A stretch of 64,000 nt of DNA from Alpinimonas psychrophila (GTDB lineage Bacteria; Actinomycetota; Actinomycetes; Actinomycetales; Microbacteriaceae). Within the stretch, counting starts at the first letter, position 1; every line of letters starts with the position of its first letter. The notes under the pieces are model-generated. The model saw only the letters and a list, made by a program, of their open reading frames with translations, was not told the origin of the DNA and ran no database searches. This document shows positions 15,835 through 25,799 of the stretch, one piece after another. The stretch spans positions 62,001-126,000 of the forward strand of contig NZ_JACGWU010000005.1 in NCBI RefSeq assembly GCF_014137865.1, given 5' to 3'. The position numbers were made by a program, and so were the translations under genes.

Positions 15835-17558
15835 TGTGAATCCCTTCGTGCCAGGAGTTGCTGTTGCTGTTGCTCCTGTTGCTGCATGCGCTTGCCCGCG
15901 TCGCCATCGCGAGGAGAGGATTCCGGCATGTTCCGAATTTGGTGGACCACGCCGGTTGCGGGAGACAGCTCCTCTTCGATGGCCAACTGTTCGGCTTCGG
16001 CCTCATCGATGGCTGCTTGCTCCACTGTTGCCTGATCGATGACAATTGTGGCAACGCCCCGAGATCCGGCCGAACGTCGGTCGCGATCCTTGTGCCCCAA
16101 AACCCAGGTGTCTTTCGAACCGCCGCCCTGGCTGGAGTTCACAACCAGCTCCCCCTCGGGAAGGGCAACGCGGGTGAGGCCGCCCGGTAAAACGTAGACG
16201 TCGTCGCCGCTGTTCACAGCGAAGGGCCGCAGGTCGGCGTGCCGCGGACGCATGCCTTCCTCCACCAACGTGGGGATCGTGGAGAGCTGAACAAGCGGTT
16301 GGGCGATCCACCCGCGCGGGTCGTCAATGAGCCGCTGGCGAAGGGCATCCAGTTCCTCTTTTGAGGCGTCCGGGCCCACAACGAGACCCTTACCACCAGA
16401 GCCGTCAACGGGTTTGATCACCAGTTCGTCGAGGCGATCAAGCACCTCTTCCAGTGCCTCCGGTTCTTCGAGGCGCCAGGTATCGACGTTCGGCAGAATC
16501 GGTTTCTCGCCCAGGTAATACTCAATGAGCGCAGGCAAGTACGTGTAGACAAGTTTGTCATCGGCGACACCGTTACCCACCGCATTAGCGATGGTGACGT
16601 GGCCGAGGCGTGCCGCGAGCAACATCCCGGGCGAACCTAAAACAGAGTCGGGGCGAAATTGCAGTGGGTCGAGAAACTCGTCATCGACGCGGCGATAGAT
16701 AACGTCGACGCGGGTAGGACCGGCGGTGGTGCGCATCCAGACACGCCCCCCGGAGCAAAAGAGGTCTCGGCCCTCGACGAGTTCGACGCCCATCAAGCGA
16801 GCCAGCAGGGTGTGCTCAAAGTAGGCAGAGTTGTAGACCCCGGGAGTGAGCACCACGACCGTGGGATCATCCACACCATCGGGGGCGGAGGCACGCAAGG
16901 CATTGAGCAAACGGTACGGGTAGTCGCCCACCGGGCGCACACTCATCGAAACAAAAAGTTCGGGCAACGTCTGTGCCATGACGCGACGGTTGGAGATGAC
17001 GTAACTGACACCGCTGGGCACACGCACGTTGTCTTCAAGAACTCGCCAGGCTCCTTTCTCATCACGGATGAGATCGATACCTGCCACGTGAATACGAACG
17101 CCATTTGCGCTGACAATCCCGGCCGCTTGACGGTGAAAGTGCTTGGATGTACTGATGAGTGCGGCAGGAATGACACCGTCGCGGACTGCGAGCTGGGGGC
17201 CATACACATCGGCAAGAAATCGTTCGAGGGCCTTGACCCGCTGGGTCACGCCCTTCTCGACATTTGCCCAATCATCCGCTTCGATGACACGGGGAACAGC
17301 ATCGAGCGGAAAGGGGCGTTCTTCGCCGGCAAAATCAAAGGTCACACCCTGTGCAAGGTAGCTACTGGCGAGGGCTTCCGTGCGGCCGCGCAACTCCTCC
17401 TGCGACATCTGTGCGAGTGCGCCATAAATGTCTTTATAGGAGCCGCGGGGGGAGGAAAAATCAGCAAAAGACGGAAACATCTCGTCCCACGGAGGCGTTC
17501 CCTTGCGTGAGCGAGGAGTCTCGTGGGCGGTGCCATAACCGTCGAACAGGGTTGCCAT
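15828..17558 (-). CDS. Circularly permuted ATP-grasp protein (type 2)
   Basis: A 576-residue ATP-dependent ligase-like protein. It contains HFHRQAAGI, VLEDNVRVPSGVSYVISNR, VVLTPGVYNSAYFEHTLLA, the ATP-grasp lysine strand ELVIKPVDGSGGKGLVVGP and the C-terminal metal-site region FAVNSGDDVYVLPGGLTRV. The family is predicted to form amide bonds. ATG 17558 (AGGATGG upstream) is favoured over an upstream start at 17636. The C-terminal ~60 residues are an acidic tail ending in a Gln-rich run (QQQEQQQQQ), unusual for the family. It is first gene of the three-gene operon. Confidence 0.92.
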   Translation of the reverse strand: MATLFDGYGTAHETPRSRKGTPPWDEMFPSFADFSSPRGSYKDIYGALAQMSQEELRGRTEALASSYLAQGVTFDFAGEERPFPLDAVPRVIEADDWANVEKGVTQRVKALERFLADVYGPQLAVRDGVIPAALISTSKHFHRQAAGIVSANGVRIHVAGIDLIRDEKGAWRVLEDNVRVPSGVSYVISNRRVMAQTLPELFVSMSVRPVGDYPYRLLNALRASAPDGVDDPTVVVLTPGVYNSAYFEHTLLARLMGVELVEGRDLFCSGGRVWMRTTAGPTRVDVIYRRVDDEFLDPLQFRPDSVLGSPGMLLAARLGHVTIANAVGNGVADDKLVYTYLPALIEYYLGEKPILPNVDTWRLEEPEALEEVLDRLDELVIKPVDGSGGKGLVVGPDASKEELDALRQRLIDDPRGWIAQPLVQLSTIPTLVEEGMRPRHADLRPFAVNSGDDVYVLPGGLTRVALPEGELVVNSSQGGGSKDTWVLGHKDRDRRSAGSRGVATIVIDQATVEQAAIDEAEAEQLAIEEELSPATGVVHQIRNMPESSPRDGDAGKRMQQQEQQQQQLLARRDSQC

Positions 17559-17745
17559 GTTGCCATCCTGCCTGTGAGGGATTACGCGAATGTTACCGAT
17601 GTATCCCGCCGCATCGCCCTGAGCGAAATATAACAATTACAGCGTACTTTCTCTTGTGCCGAGCAAATAACTCGGTCGATGTGAACTCATCGCGATAAGG
17701 AAGCGTAAGAAAGTTGTGAGGTTCTCCCAGATTGCTGTTTGGAAA

Positions 17746-17789
17746 CCGTTAGGACTCTGATTTAGCGCCGAATCAGGGTGTCTAATCGG
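17746..17789. promoter_or_regulatory. Large imperfect dyad upstream of the kdp operon
   Basis: CTGATT (17757) and AATCAG (17771) form the inner arms. They are extended by CCGTTAG and CTAATCGG (17782-17789), with partial matches between. It lies 70-115 bp before the first kdp reading frame, in the 300-bp spacer after the divergent ATP-grasp gene. It is a candidate KdpE operator, by position only. Confidence 0.4.
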
Positions 17790-17859
17790 TTCATGGCCGT
17801 TACGGCAGTCGCGCGCCGCTTGGGTGTCGCGTCAGCTCTTTCCAGAGGGAGTTCTACTC

Positions 17860-17943
17860 GTGTTTGACATTTTTTACGTGCTCGGCATTATCGCCGTGTT
17901 CGCACTTATCGGCGTCATCGGATGGGGGGTCGAGAAACTGTGA
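17860..17943 (+). CDS. 27-residue membrane peptide preceding kdpF
   Basis: A GTG-started ORF encoding one hydrophobic helix (VLGIIAVFALIGVIGWG) with a charged end, VEKL. AGAGGGAG lies ~10-15 nt upstream. Its TGA overlaps the GTG of kdpF (GTGA), so it is translationally coupled to the Kdp complex. It is distinct from KdpF, which follows. It is probably an extra small subunit or regulator; I recognise no named family with confidence. Confidence 0.6.
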   Translation: MFDIFYVLGIIAVFALIGVIGWGVEKL

Positions 17944-18029
17944 TTTTCTTTGACGTTCTGTCCGCGGTGTTGGCTGTTGCCGCCGTGGTGTACCTCGTGT
18001 ATGCCCTGGTTAAGCCGGAGCGCTTCTAG
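17940..18029 (+). CDS. kdpF: Potassium-transporting ATPase subunit KdpF
   Basis: A 29-residue single-helix peptide (VLSAVLAVAAVVYLVYALV) ending KPERF, the conserved KdpF C-terminus. It stabilises the KdpABC complex in the membrane. GTG 17940 overlaps the preceding peptide's stop, and its TAG is immediately followed by the GTG of kdpA. Confidence 0.92.
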   Translation: MIFFDVLSAVLAVAAVVYLVYALVKPERF

Positions 18030-19703
18030 GTGGATACATTATTCGCAATCTTTCAAGTGGCCTCTTTGGTCCTTATCCTCGCGTTGCTGTATCACCCACT
18101 GGGCGAGTACATGGCCCGCATCTACACATCCACGAAGGATCTCAAGGTAGAGCGTGGCTTTTACCGCCTGATTGGCGTAGAAGCGCGGTCCGAGCAGACG
18201 TGGCAGTCCTATTTGCGCGGAGTGCTTGCCTTCTCCGTCACTGGGTTACTGTTCGTGTATTTGCTGCAACGCTTTCAAGCCGTGCTCCCTTACTCTCTGG
18301 GTCTCCCCGCTGTTCCTGAGGGCCTGTCTTTCAATACGGCCGCATCCTTCGTGGCGAACACTAACTGGCAGTCGTATTCGCCCGAGTTGACGTTGGGTTA
18401 CACGGTACAAATTGCCGGACTTGCTGTGCAAAATTTCGTTTCGGCGGCGGTAGGCATTGCTGTGGCGATCGCGTTGGTGCGCGGCTTCGCCCGACGTAAG
18501 TCGGGCACAATAGGTAACTTTTGGGTCGATCTGACCCGAGGCACCCTCCGCCTCCTGCTTCCGATCTCACTGCTCGGTGCGGTCGTGCTCATCGCCAGTG
18601 GTGTGATTCAAAACTTTAATGGATTCACTGAGATTTCAACCCTCAGCGGCGGTGTGCAGCATCTACCCGGAGGTCCCGTCGCGTCCCAAGAGGTGATTAA
18701 AAACCTCGGAACAAACGGCGGCGGTTTCTTTAACGCGAATGCCGCACATCCATTTGAAAATCCAAACGCGTGGACAAGTTTGCTGCAGAACGTGCTCATG
18801 CTGATGATCCCGTTCTCATTGACGCGTACCTTCGGTCGCATGGTCGGAGATCCAAAGCAAGGTCACGCAATCCTTGCGGTGATGGCCACAATCTTTGTTA
18901 CCTCGCTCACTTTCCTCACCTACCTCGAACTGAAGGGAGCCGGAACCGCGCCCCAGCTAGCCGGTGCGGCTATGGAGGGTAAAGAGCAGCGCTTTGGCAT
19001 CTTCGCCTCCACACTGTTCGGTTCGACCAGCACACTGACCTCAACGGGGGCCGTGAATTCCATGCACGACTCCTACACGGCGCTGGGCGGCATGATGCCC
19101 ATGATCAACATGATGCTCGGTGAAGTTACTCCTGGTGGGGTCGGTTCGGGGCTTTATGGAATGCTCATCCTCGCGGTGATTGCCGTCTTTATCGGAGGCC
19201 TACTCGTCGGGCGAACCCCCGAGTATTTGGGCAAAAAACTGGGCCCCAAGGAGATCAAACTCGCAAGCCTGTTCATCTTGGTCACCCCGACCTTGGCCCT
19301 CGTAGGGACCGCGCTGAGCTTTGGAATTCCTGCGATCCGAGCGGATGTTGAAGCGACCTCAATATGGAACCCCGGCGTCCACGGCCTGTCGGAGGTGTTG
19401 TATGCGTTCACCTCGGCGGCGAACAACAACGGATCGGCGTTCGCTGGTCTCACCGCCAACACTCCGTGGTTGAATACGGCGCTCGGGATAGCGATGCTCC
19501 TTGGTCGTTTTATTCCCATCGTGTTTGTCCTCGCGCTTGCCGGCTCCTTGGCTGCCCAGGACAAGGTTCCTGCCACTGCGGGAACATTGCCCACTCATCG
19601 ACCACAATTCGTCGGTCTTCTTATTGGAGTGACGCTCATCGTGACCGCGCTCACCTATTTCCCTGTTCTCGCCCTGGGACCGCTCGCAGAAGGATTGCTG
19701 TAA
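18030..19703 (+). CDS. kdpA: Potassium-transporting ATPase subunit KdpA
   Basis: A 557-residue channel-like K+-binding subunit with ~10 membrane helices. Filter-loop segments include [54 protein letters not shown] and [20 protein letters not shown], the four KdpA selectivity loops. Its length equals that of the E. coli protein. It starts at GTG 18030 directly after kdpF and 3 bp separate its stop from kdpB. Confidence 0.97.
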   Translation: MDTLFAIFQVASLVLILALLYHPLGEYMARIYTSTKDLKVERGFYRLIGVEARSEQTWQSYLRGVLAFSVTGLLFVYLLQRFQAVLPYSLGLPAVPEGLSFNTAASFVANTNWQSYSPELTLGYTVQIAGLAVQNFVSAAVGIAVAIALVRGFARRKSGTIGNFWVDLTRGTLRLLLPISLLGAVVLIASGVIQNFNGFTEISTLSGGVQHLPGGPVASQEVIKNLGTNGGGFFNANAAHPFENPNAWTSLLQNVLMLMIPFSLTRTFGRMVGDPKQGHAILAVMATIFVTSLTFLTYLELKGAGTAPQLAGAAMEGKEQRFGIFASTLFGSTSTLTSTGAVNSMHDSYTALGGMMPMINMMLGEVTPGGVGSGLYGMLILAVIAVFIGGLLVGRTPEYLGKKLGPKEIKLASLFILVTPTLALVGTALSFGIPAIRADVEATSIWNPGVHGLSEVLYAFTSAANNNGSAFAGLTANTPWLNTALGIAMLLGRFIPIVFVLALAGSLAAQDKVPATAGTLPTHRPQFVGLLIGVTLIVTALTYFPVLALGPLAEGLL

Positions 19704-19706
19704 ATC

Positions 19707-21869
19707 ATGTCCACAACAACACTCAGCCAGGCCACTCCCCAGGAACTGGAGAAGAGCCACGCCAAGAAAACGATGGCAACCGCCTTCAACTTCGCGCAGC
19801 TTCTTAACGCTTTCCCTGGAGCATTCCGAAAGCTTGACCCGAGATTAATGTGGCGTAACCCGGTCATGTTTATCGTCGAAGTTGGCGCGGCCCTCACCAC
19901 AATTCTGGCTGTCGCCGAACCATTCCTCGGCGGCCCCCAATCCTCCGGTGGCACCCCCGTCCCCGCAAGCTTTACCTGGGGTATTGCTGTTTGGCTCTGG
20001 CTGACCGTGATCTTTGCGAATCTGGCCGAGTCCGTCGCCGAAGGTCGCGGCAAAGCACAGGCTGACAGCCTACGCAAAACTCGGACCAGCACCATAGCTC
20101 ACCGCGTTACCGGATACGAGGCTTCGGTTGATCCCGCCGCCGAACGATCACTCACCCAAGAGGTGTCCTCCGCTGAACTGCACCTCGGCGACATACTGGT
20201 CGTGGTCGCGGGCGAATTGATTCCCGGCGATGGCGACATTATTTGGGGTATCGCCTCGATCGATGAGTCCGCCATTACAGGCGAGTCAGCCCCCGTCGTG
20301 CGCGAATCTGGCGGTGACCGCAGTGCCGTGACCGGCGGCACCCGGGTGTTGTCCGACCGCATCGTTGTGATTGTCACCTCGAAACCGGGCGAGACCTTCG
20401 TGGACCGCATGATTGGGTTGGTCGAGGGAGCCTCCCGGCAGAAGACCCCCAATGAAATTGCACTGAACATCCTGCTCGCCAGCCTGTCCATCATCTTTGT
20501 CATCGTCACCCTGACCCTGAACCCCATCGCGTCCTACTCGGCCGCGACCGTGAGTCTGCCCGTGCTCATCGCTCTGTTGGTCTGCCTCATCCCGACCACA
20601 ATCGGGGCACTGCTTTCGGCCATCGATATCGCTGGAATGGATCGCTTGGTGCAACACAATGTGCTGGCCATGTCGGGTCGCGCGGTCGAAGCCGCCGGCG
20701 ACGTGACGACCCTGCTGCTGGATAAGACGGGAACGATCACCTACGGCAATCGTCAAGCCTCCGAGTTCGTGCAACTCGCCGACGTGAGCGAGCAAGAGCT
20801 CATCCGGGCCGCGGCGCTTTCGTCACTGTCCGACCCAACACCCGAAGGCAAGTCAATCGTCACGCTCGCCGATGCGCAAGGCGTGCATGTGGGTACGTCG
20901 GTCGACGGTGTCATCGTTCCCTTTACCGCTCAAACTCGGATGAGTGGTCTCGACCTTCCCGACGGTACTCAGATTAGAAAGGGCGCCGGATCCGCGGTCC
21001 TCGCGTGGCTTGCAGAAGATGAACCGACCCCCAGCTCGGTCCTGATCGAACTCGAGACGCACGTGGAACACATCTCACAATCTGGTGGTACCCCGCTGGT
21101 GGTCGCTTGTAAGACCTCGGCAGGGGTGAATCAGATCCTTGGGGTCGTTCACCTGAAAGATGTTGTCAAGGAGGGTTTATCGGAGCGTTTCGCGGAACTG
21201 CGAGCCATGGGAATCCGTACAATCATGATCACTGGAGACAACCCTCTGACGGCGAAAGCGATCGCAGCCGAGGCGGGGGTCGATGATTATCTCGCGGAGG
21301 CAACTCCCGAGGACAAGCTCGCCCTGATCCGCCGTGAGCAGGAGGGTGGAAATCTCGTCGCCATGACCGGTGACGGCACCAACGATGCCCCTGCCCTTGC
21401 TCAGGCGGATGTCGGGGTGGCAATGAACACAGGGACCTCCGCGGCAAAAGAGGCCGGAAACATGGTCGACCTCGACTCCGACCCGAGCAAACTTATTGAC
21501 ATCGTGCGGATCGGCAAGCAGTTGCTGATTACCCGTGGCGCCTTAACGACGTTCTCCATCGCCAATGACATTGCCAAGTATTTCGCGATAATCCCAGCGA
21601 TGTTCATGGGGGTATTTCCGGGTCTTGCCGTACTGAACATCATGAATTTGCATTCGCCGTCCTCGGCCGTGTTGTCGGCCATTATCTTCAACGCGATGAT
21701 CATCATCATCCTCATCCCGCTCGCCCTCCGCGGAGTGAAATATCGGCCACTGAGCGCCTCGAAGATCCTCAGCAGAAACCTCTTGGTTTACGGCCTCGGT
21801 GGCGTCATCGCACCCTTCATTGGAATCAAGCTCATCGACCTCATTATCAGCGTGATTCCCGGTTTTTGA
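19707..21869 (+). CDS. kdpB: Potassium-transporting P-type ATPase KdpB
   Basis: A 720-residue P-type ATPase. The phosphorylation site is [13 protein letters not shown] (Asp near residue 339), the actuator loop is [13 protein letters not shown], and the hinge is [18 protein letters not shown]. The transmembrane segment [21 protein letters not shown] precedes the P site. It energises K+ uptake through KdpA. It is about 40 residues longer at the N-terminus than E. coli KdpB. Confidence 0.97.
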   Translation: MSTTTLSQATPQELEKSHAKKTMATAFNFAQLLNAFPGAFRKLDPRLMWRNPVMFIVEVGAALTTILAVAEPFLGGPQSSGGTPVPASFTWGIAVWLWLTVIFANLAESVAEGRGKAQADSLRKTRTSTIAHRVTGYEASVDPAAERSLTQEVSSAELHLGDILVVVAGELIPGDGDIIWGIASIDESAITGESAPVVRESGGDRSAVTGGTRVLSDRIVVIVTSKPGETFVDRMIGLVEGASRQKTPNEIALNILLASLSIIFVIVTLTLNPIASYSAATVSLPVLIALLVCLIPTTIGALLSAIDIAGMDRLVQHNVLAMSGRAVEAAGDVTTLLLDKTGTITYGNRQASEFVQLADVSEQELIRAAALSSLSDPTPEGKSIVTLADAQGVHVGTSVDGVIVPFTAQTRMSGLDLPDGTQIRKGAGSAVLAWLAEDEPTPSSVLIELETHVEHISQSGGTPLVVACKTSAGVNQILGVVHLKDVVKEGLSERFAELRAMGIRTIMITGDNPLTAKAIAAEAGVDDYLAEATPEDKLALIRREQEGGNLVAMTGDGTNDAPALAQADVGVAMNTGTSAAKEAGNMVDLDSDPSKLIDIVRIGKQLLITRGALTTFSIANDIAKYFAIIPAMFMGVFPGLAVLNIMNLHSPSSAVLSAIIFNAMIIIILIPLALRGVKYRPLSASKILSRNLLVYGLGGVIAPFIGIKLIDLIISVIPGF

Positions 21870-21911
21870 ACCAGTGCCTGAACGAATACAAAGAAAAAGG
21901 AAAACATCATC

Positions 21912-22520
21912 ATGAGTTCACCACGCACGCGCATCCGCCACTATTGGGTCGCCCTCCGCGCCATGCTCATCTTCACCGTGGCCCTCGGTGTTCTCTACCC
22001 GCTTGCCGTCACGGGAATCGGACAACTAGCTTTTCCGGCACAAGCTAACGGCTCACTCGCGAAAGTCGGTGGTGCGACAGTAGGTTCCGCTCTCCTCGGC
22101 CAGTCCTTTGCTGACGCGGACGGCAACCCGCTTCCGGAGTGGTTCCAACCCCGCCCCTCCGCCGCCGGCGCCGGTTATGACGCGGGAGCATCGAGCGGCA
22201 GTAACTGGGGGCCAGAAAACGCTGACCTGATTGCCGCAATTGAGCAACGCAAGGCCCAGATCGCGGAGTTCAACGGGGTCAGCCCGGGGGACATCCCCGC
22301 CGACGCGCTCACGGCTTCTGCTTCCGGACTCGACCCGCACATCAGCCCTGACTATGCCCGCCTCCAGGTGGCACGTGTTGCTGCCGCCCGCCATCTTCCT
22401 GAAGAGAGCGTTCGCGCACTGGTCGAAGCTAAAATTCACAATAGGGACCTCGGGTATCTGGGCGAGCCCACCGTGAATGTGCTCCAACTCAATATCGCCC
22501 TCGACGCGTTGAAAGGCTAG
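21912..22520 (+). CDS. kdpC: Potassium-transporting ATPase subunit KdpC
   Basis: A 202-residue subunit with one N-terminal membrane helix (ALRAMLIFTVALGVLYPLAVT) and an extracytoplasmic domain. Conserved KdpC blocks are GSALLGQSFAD, WFQPRPSAAG, PADALTASASGLDPHISP and NVLQLNIALD. It bridges KdpA and KdpB. It follows kdpB by 42 bp and precedes kdpD by 2 bp. Confidence 0.96.
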   Translation: MSSPRTRIRHYWVALRAMLIFTVALGVLYPLAVTGIGQLAFPAQANGSLAKVGGATVGSALLGQSFADADGNPLPEWFQPRPSAAGAGYDAGASSGSNWGPENADLIAAIEQRKAQIAEFNGVSPGDIPADALTASASGLDPHISPDYARLQVARVAAARHLPEESVRALVEAKIHNRDLGYLGEPTVNVLQLNIALDALKG

Positions 22521-22522
22521 CC

Positions 22523-25024
22523 ATGAAACGAGGGCGCCTTCGAGTGCTGCTCGGTGCCGCTCCCGGCGTCGGGAAAACCTACACCATGCTTGAGGAAGGC
22601 AAACGCCTCCTGAGTGAGGGTAAAGATGTCGTCGTCGCGGTTGTAGAAACTCACGGTCGCGCCGCCACGGCGGCGATGACTCAGGGCCTCGAAGTAATCC
22701 CGCGAGTCTCCGTTTCCCATCGCGGCATCGAACTTACCGAAATGAATCTTGCCGCTGTGCTGGCGAGAAATCCCGCAGTGGCTCTGGTCGACGAACTCGC
22801 CCATACGAATGCTCCCGGATCTCAGCATGAGAAACGGTGGCAAGATGTCGAGGCGTTACTTGCTGCCGGTATCAACGTGATGTCCACGGTGAACATCCAG
22901 CACATCGAGTCGCTCAATGACGTTGTTGAACAGATCACGGGTGCCCCTCAGCGGGAAACGATTCCTGATGAAATTCTGCGCGAAGCTGACCAAATCGAGG
23001 TCATCGACCTTGCCCCACAAGCACTCCGTGATCGCCTCGCCGAAGGCCACGTCTACCCGTCCGAACGAATCGACGCCGCCCTCTCAAACTATTTTCGGCT
23101 CGGCAACCTCACTGCCCTCCGTGAGCTGGCGTTACTGTGGCTGGCCGATGAAGTCGACAGCGCCCTCAAGAATTACCGGGCTGAACACGGCATCGAAAGC
23201 AAATGGGAAGCGCGTGAACGTGTCGTCGTCACCCTCACCGGTGGTCCAGAAGGGGAAACCCTCTTGCGCCGGGGTGCCCGAATTGCCGCGCGCTCCGCCG
23301 GGGGAGAACTTCTCGCCCTGCACATCACCAGTCAGGACGGACTGCGTACCCCCGACCCCGAAGCCCTCGCAGCGCAGCGCGCGTTGGTCGAAAAACTGGG
23401 CGGCACTTACCACCAAGTCGTCGGCGATGACATCCCCCTCGCGCTCGTTGAATTCGCCAAAGCAACCAATGCAACCCAACTTGTCATCGGTGTCAGTCGC
23501 AGGAGTCGCTTCATGGCCGCCCTCACCGGCCCCGGCATCGGCGCGACCGTCATCCGGGAATCCGGAAACATCGATGTCCACATCGTCAACCATGCCGCCG
23601 CAGGTGGTGGTTTCTCCCTGCCGCGTTTGACTGGCGGGCTGACTCTCAAACGCAGAATTTATGGTTTCGTCATCGCGCTTGTTGGGGGGCCTCTCCTGAC
23701 GTGGCTACTCGTGTCGTTTAGAAGTAGCGACTCGCTCACCAGTGACGTGCTGGCTTATCAACTCCTCGTCGTGCTGGTGGCGCTCGTCGGCGGCATCTGG
23801 CCAGCCCTCTTTGCTGCCCTTCTCTCGGGCGTCACCTTAGACTTCTTCTTTGTCGATCCCCTCTACACCGTGACCGTCGGCAAACCTATGCACCTCTTCG
23901 CCCTAGTGCTCTACGTCGTCAACGCTCTGCTGGTCAGCTATGTCGTGGACCAAGCCGCTAGACGCTCCCGCACGGCTATTCGGGCAGCAGCTGAATCTGA
24001 GCTCCTCGCCACCATCGCCGGAAGTGTGCTCCGCGGGCAAGGTGCGCTTGACGCCTTCGTCAGCAGGACCCGGGAAGCCTTCAACCTCACGGGAGTTCGG
24101 CTCGTTGTTGACGGTGAGATTCTCTGCACAGACGGTGACGTTGCCCCCGACGATAAATCTGCCACCGTGCCAGTTGGCACCCGCGCGGTTCTCGAACTTT
24201 ATGGTCCGGACTTGGAATCGTCTGAACGCCGCCTCCTCACTGTGATCGTCACCCAAATTGATGCGGCTCTCGAACACACAGCCCTCAGCGAAACCGCCAG
24301 TGAAGTTGGTCCTCTCGCTGAGACAGACCGCGTCCGAAGCGCGCTCCTCTCAGCGGTTAGTCACGACCTCCGCCGTCCACTGGCTGCAGCAATCGCCGCC
24401 GTCAGTGGCCTCCGCTCTACCGACGTGTCCTGGTCGACCTCGGATCGCGAAGAACTTCTTGCCACAGCGGAAGAAAGTTTAAGCACTCTCTCCGCCCTCG
24501 TCACTAACCTGTTGGATGCCAGTCGGCTCCAAGCCGGGGTCCTCGGTATTTCACTCGGACCCGTTGATGCAGAAGACGTCATCCTGCCCGCATTTGATGA
24601 ACTCGATCTCGGACCAGGCGACATAGAACTCGACCTCGGCCGGGGCCTGCCCCCACTACTGGCTGATGCGGGATTGCTCCAGCGTGTTATCGTCAATCTT
24701 CTTGCCAACGCGCACCGCTTTGCCCCTCCTGGCACCCGGGTTCGAATCTCCACGAGCAGCTTTGGAAACACCGTTGAAATCCGCATCGTCGATCACGGAC
24801 CCGGTATCCCCTCTGAACGCCGTGACGAAGTCTTCGTTCCCTTTCAGCGCCTCGGTGATACTGACAACCTCACCGGCCTCGGACTGGGCCTTGCCCTGTC
24901 AAAAGGTTTTGCTGAAGGGATGGGTGGCACGCTCGAAGCGGAAGACACCCCGGGAGGCGGACTCACTATGGTCATCGCCCTCCCGATTGCAGACACAATC
25001 CCATCACTTCAGGACACTCCATGA
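22523..25024 (+). CDS. kdpD: Osmosensitive K+ channel histidine kinase KdpD
   Basis: An 833-residue membrane sensor kinase. The N-terminal KdpD domain has Walker A GAAPGVGKT (11-19) and the VALVDELAHTNAPGS block. A universal-stress-like domain spans ~230-360 and four DUF4118 helices ~375-485. A GAF-like segment precedes HisKA with SAVSHDLRRPLAA (His near 614) and an HATPase with NLLANAHRFAPPG and GLGLGLALSKGFAEGMGG. It phosphorylates KdpE on K+ limitation. It overlaps kdpE by 4 nt. Confidence 0.96.
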   Translation: MKRGRLRVLLGAAPGVGKTYTMLEEGKRLLSEGKDVVVAVVETHGRAATAAMTQGLEVIPRVSVSHRGIELTEMNLAAVLARNPAVALVDELAHTNAPGSQHEKRWQDVEALLAAGINVMSTVNIQHIESLNDVVEQITGAPQRETIPDEILREADQIEVIDLAPQALRDRLAEGHVYPSERIDAALSNYFRLGNLTALRELALLWLADEVDSALKNYRAEHGIESKWEARERVVVTLTGGPEGETLLRRGARIAARSAGGELLALHITSQDGLRTPDPEALAAQRALVEKLGGTYHQVVGDDIPLALVEFAKATNATQLVIGVSRRSRFMAALTGPGIGATVIRESGNIDVHIVNHAAAGGGFSLPRLTGGLTLKRRIYGFVIALVGGPLLTWLLVSFRSSDSLTSDVLAYQLLVVLVALVGGIWPALFAALLSGVTLDFFFVDPLYTVTVGKPMHLFALVLYVVNALLVSYVVDQAARRSRTAIRAAAESELLATIAGSVLRGQGALDAFVSRTREAFNLTGVRLVVDGEILCTDGDVAPDDKSATVPVGTRAVLELYGPDLESSERRLLTVIVTQIDAALEHTALSETASEVGPLAETDRVRSALLSAVSHDLRRPLAAAIAAVSGLRSTDVSWSTSDREELLATAEESLSTLSALVTNLLDASRLQAGVLGISLGPVDAEDVILPAFDELDLGPGDIELDLGRGLPPLLADAGLLQRVIVNLLANAHRFAPPGTRVRISTSSFGNTVEIRIVDHGPGIPSERRDEVFVPFQRLGDTDNLTGLGLGLALSKGFAEGMGGTLEAEDTPGGGLTMVIALPIADTIPSLQDTP

Positions 25025-25728
25025 AAATCCTCATCGCCGACGACGATCCCCAAATCCTCCGTGCACTGCGCATAACACTGTCCGCCCGGGGGTACGAAAT
25101 CATCACCGCGGCCAATGGTGTCGAAGCCGTCAACGCCGCCATAGAACACCACCCTGACATCTTCATGCTTGACCTTGGGATGCCCGAACTCGACGGGATC
25201 CAAGTCATTGAAGCCCTTCGAGGGTGGACCCAAGCCCCGATCCTTGTCGTATCCGGAAGAACAGGGGCGGCCGACAAGGTCGAGGCCCTCGACGCCGGCG
25301 CAGACGACTACGTAACCAAACCATTTTCCATCGACGAACTCCTAGCGCGGATCAGGGCGCTCACCCGTCGCGTTCCCAACCAAGAAGCCACTCCGGTCGT
25401 TACTATCGCGAACATCGCCATCGATCTCTCTGCGAAAAGCATTACAAAAAACACTCAAGCCGGATCAGAATTAATCCGACTCACCCCTACCGAGTGGCAC
25501 GTGCTCGAAATACTCGTGCGTAACGCAGGTAAACTCGTGACCCGCCAGAGCCTCCTCACCGATATTTGGGGATCCGAACACATCACAGATACCGGATATT
25601 TACGCCTCTATATTGCCCAACTCCGCAAAAAAATTGAACCCGACCCCAGCCAGCCTCGATATTTACTGACCGAATCAGGAATGGGCTACCGCTTTCAACC
25701 GGATACAGAAACAGCGACTACAAATTGA
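25021..25728 (+). CDS. kdpE: Response regulator KdpE
   Basis: A 235-residue OmpR-family regulator. The receiver has the acidic triad DDD (7-9), phospho-acceptor Asp51 in FMLDLGMPELDG and Lys in VTKPF. The DNA-binding winged helix includes LTPTEWHVLEILVRNAGKL and YLRLYIAQLRKKIEPD. It activates kdp transcription with KdpD. It starts within the kdpD stop (ATGA); the dyad at 17746-17789 is a possible site. Confidence 0.96.
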   Translation: MKILIADDDPQILRALRITLSARGYEIITAANGVEAVNAAIEHHPDIFMLDLGMPELDGIQVIEALRGWTQAPILVVSGRTGAADKVEALDAGADDYVTKPFSIDELLARIRALTRRVPNQEATPVVTIANIAIDLSAKSITKNTQAGSELIRLTPTEWHVLEILVRNAGKLVTRQSLLTDIWGSEHITDTGYLRLYIAQLRKKIEPDPSQPRYLLTESGMGYRFQPDTETATTN

Positions 25729-25799
25729 TTTGCAAAATATAGCCGCTGTGACATATGGCAAAAGTAGAGGTTTCTCGCCAATGAATGCAGCCACGCGCG

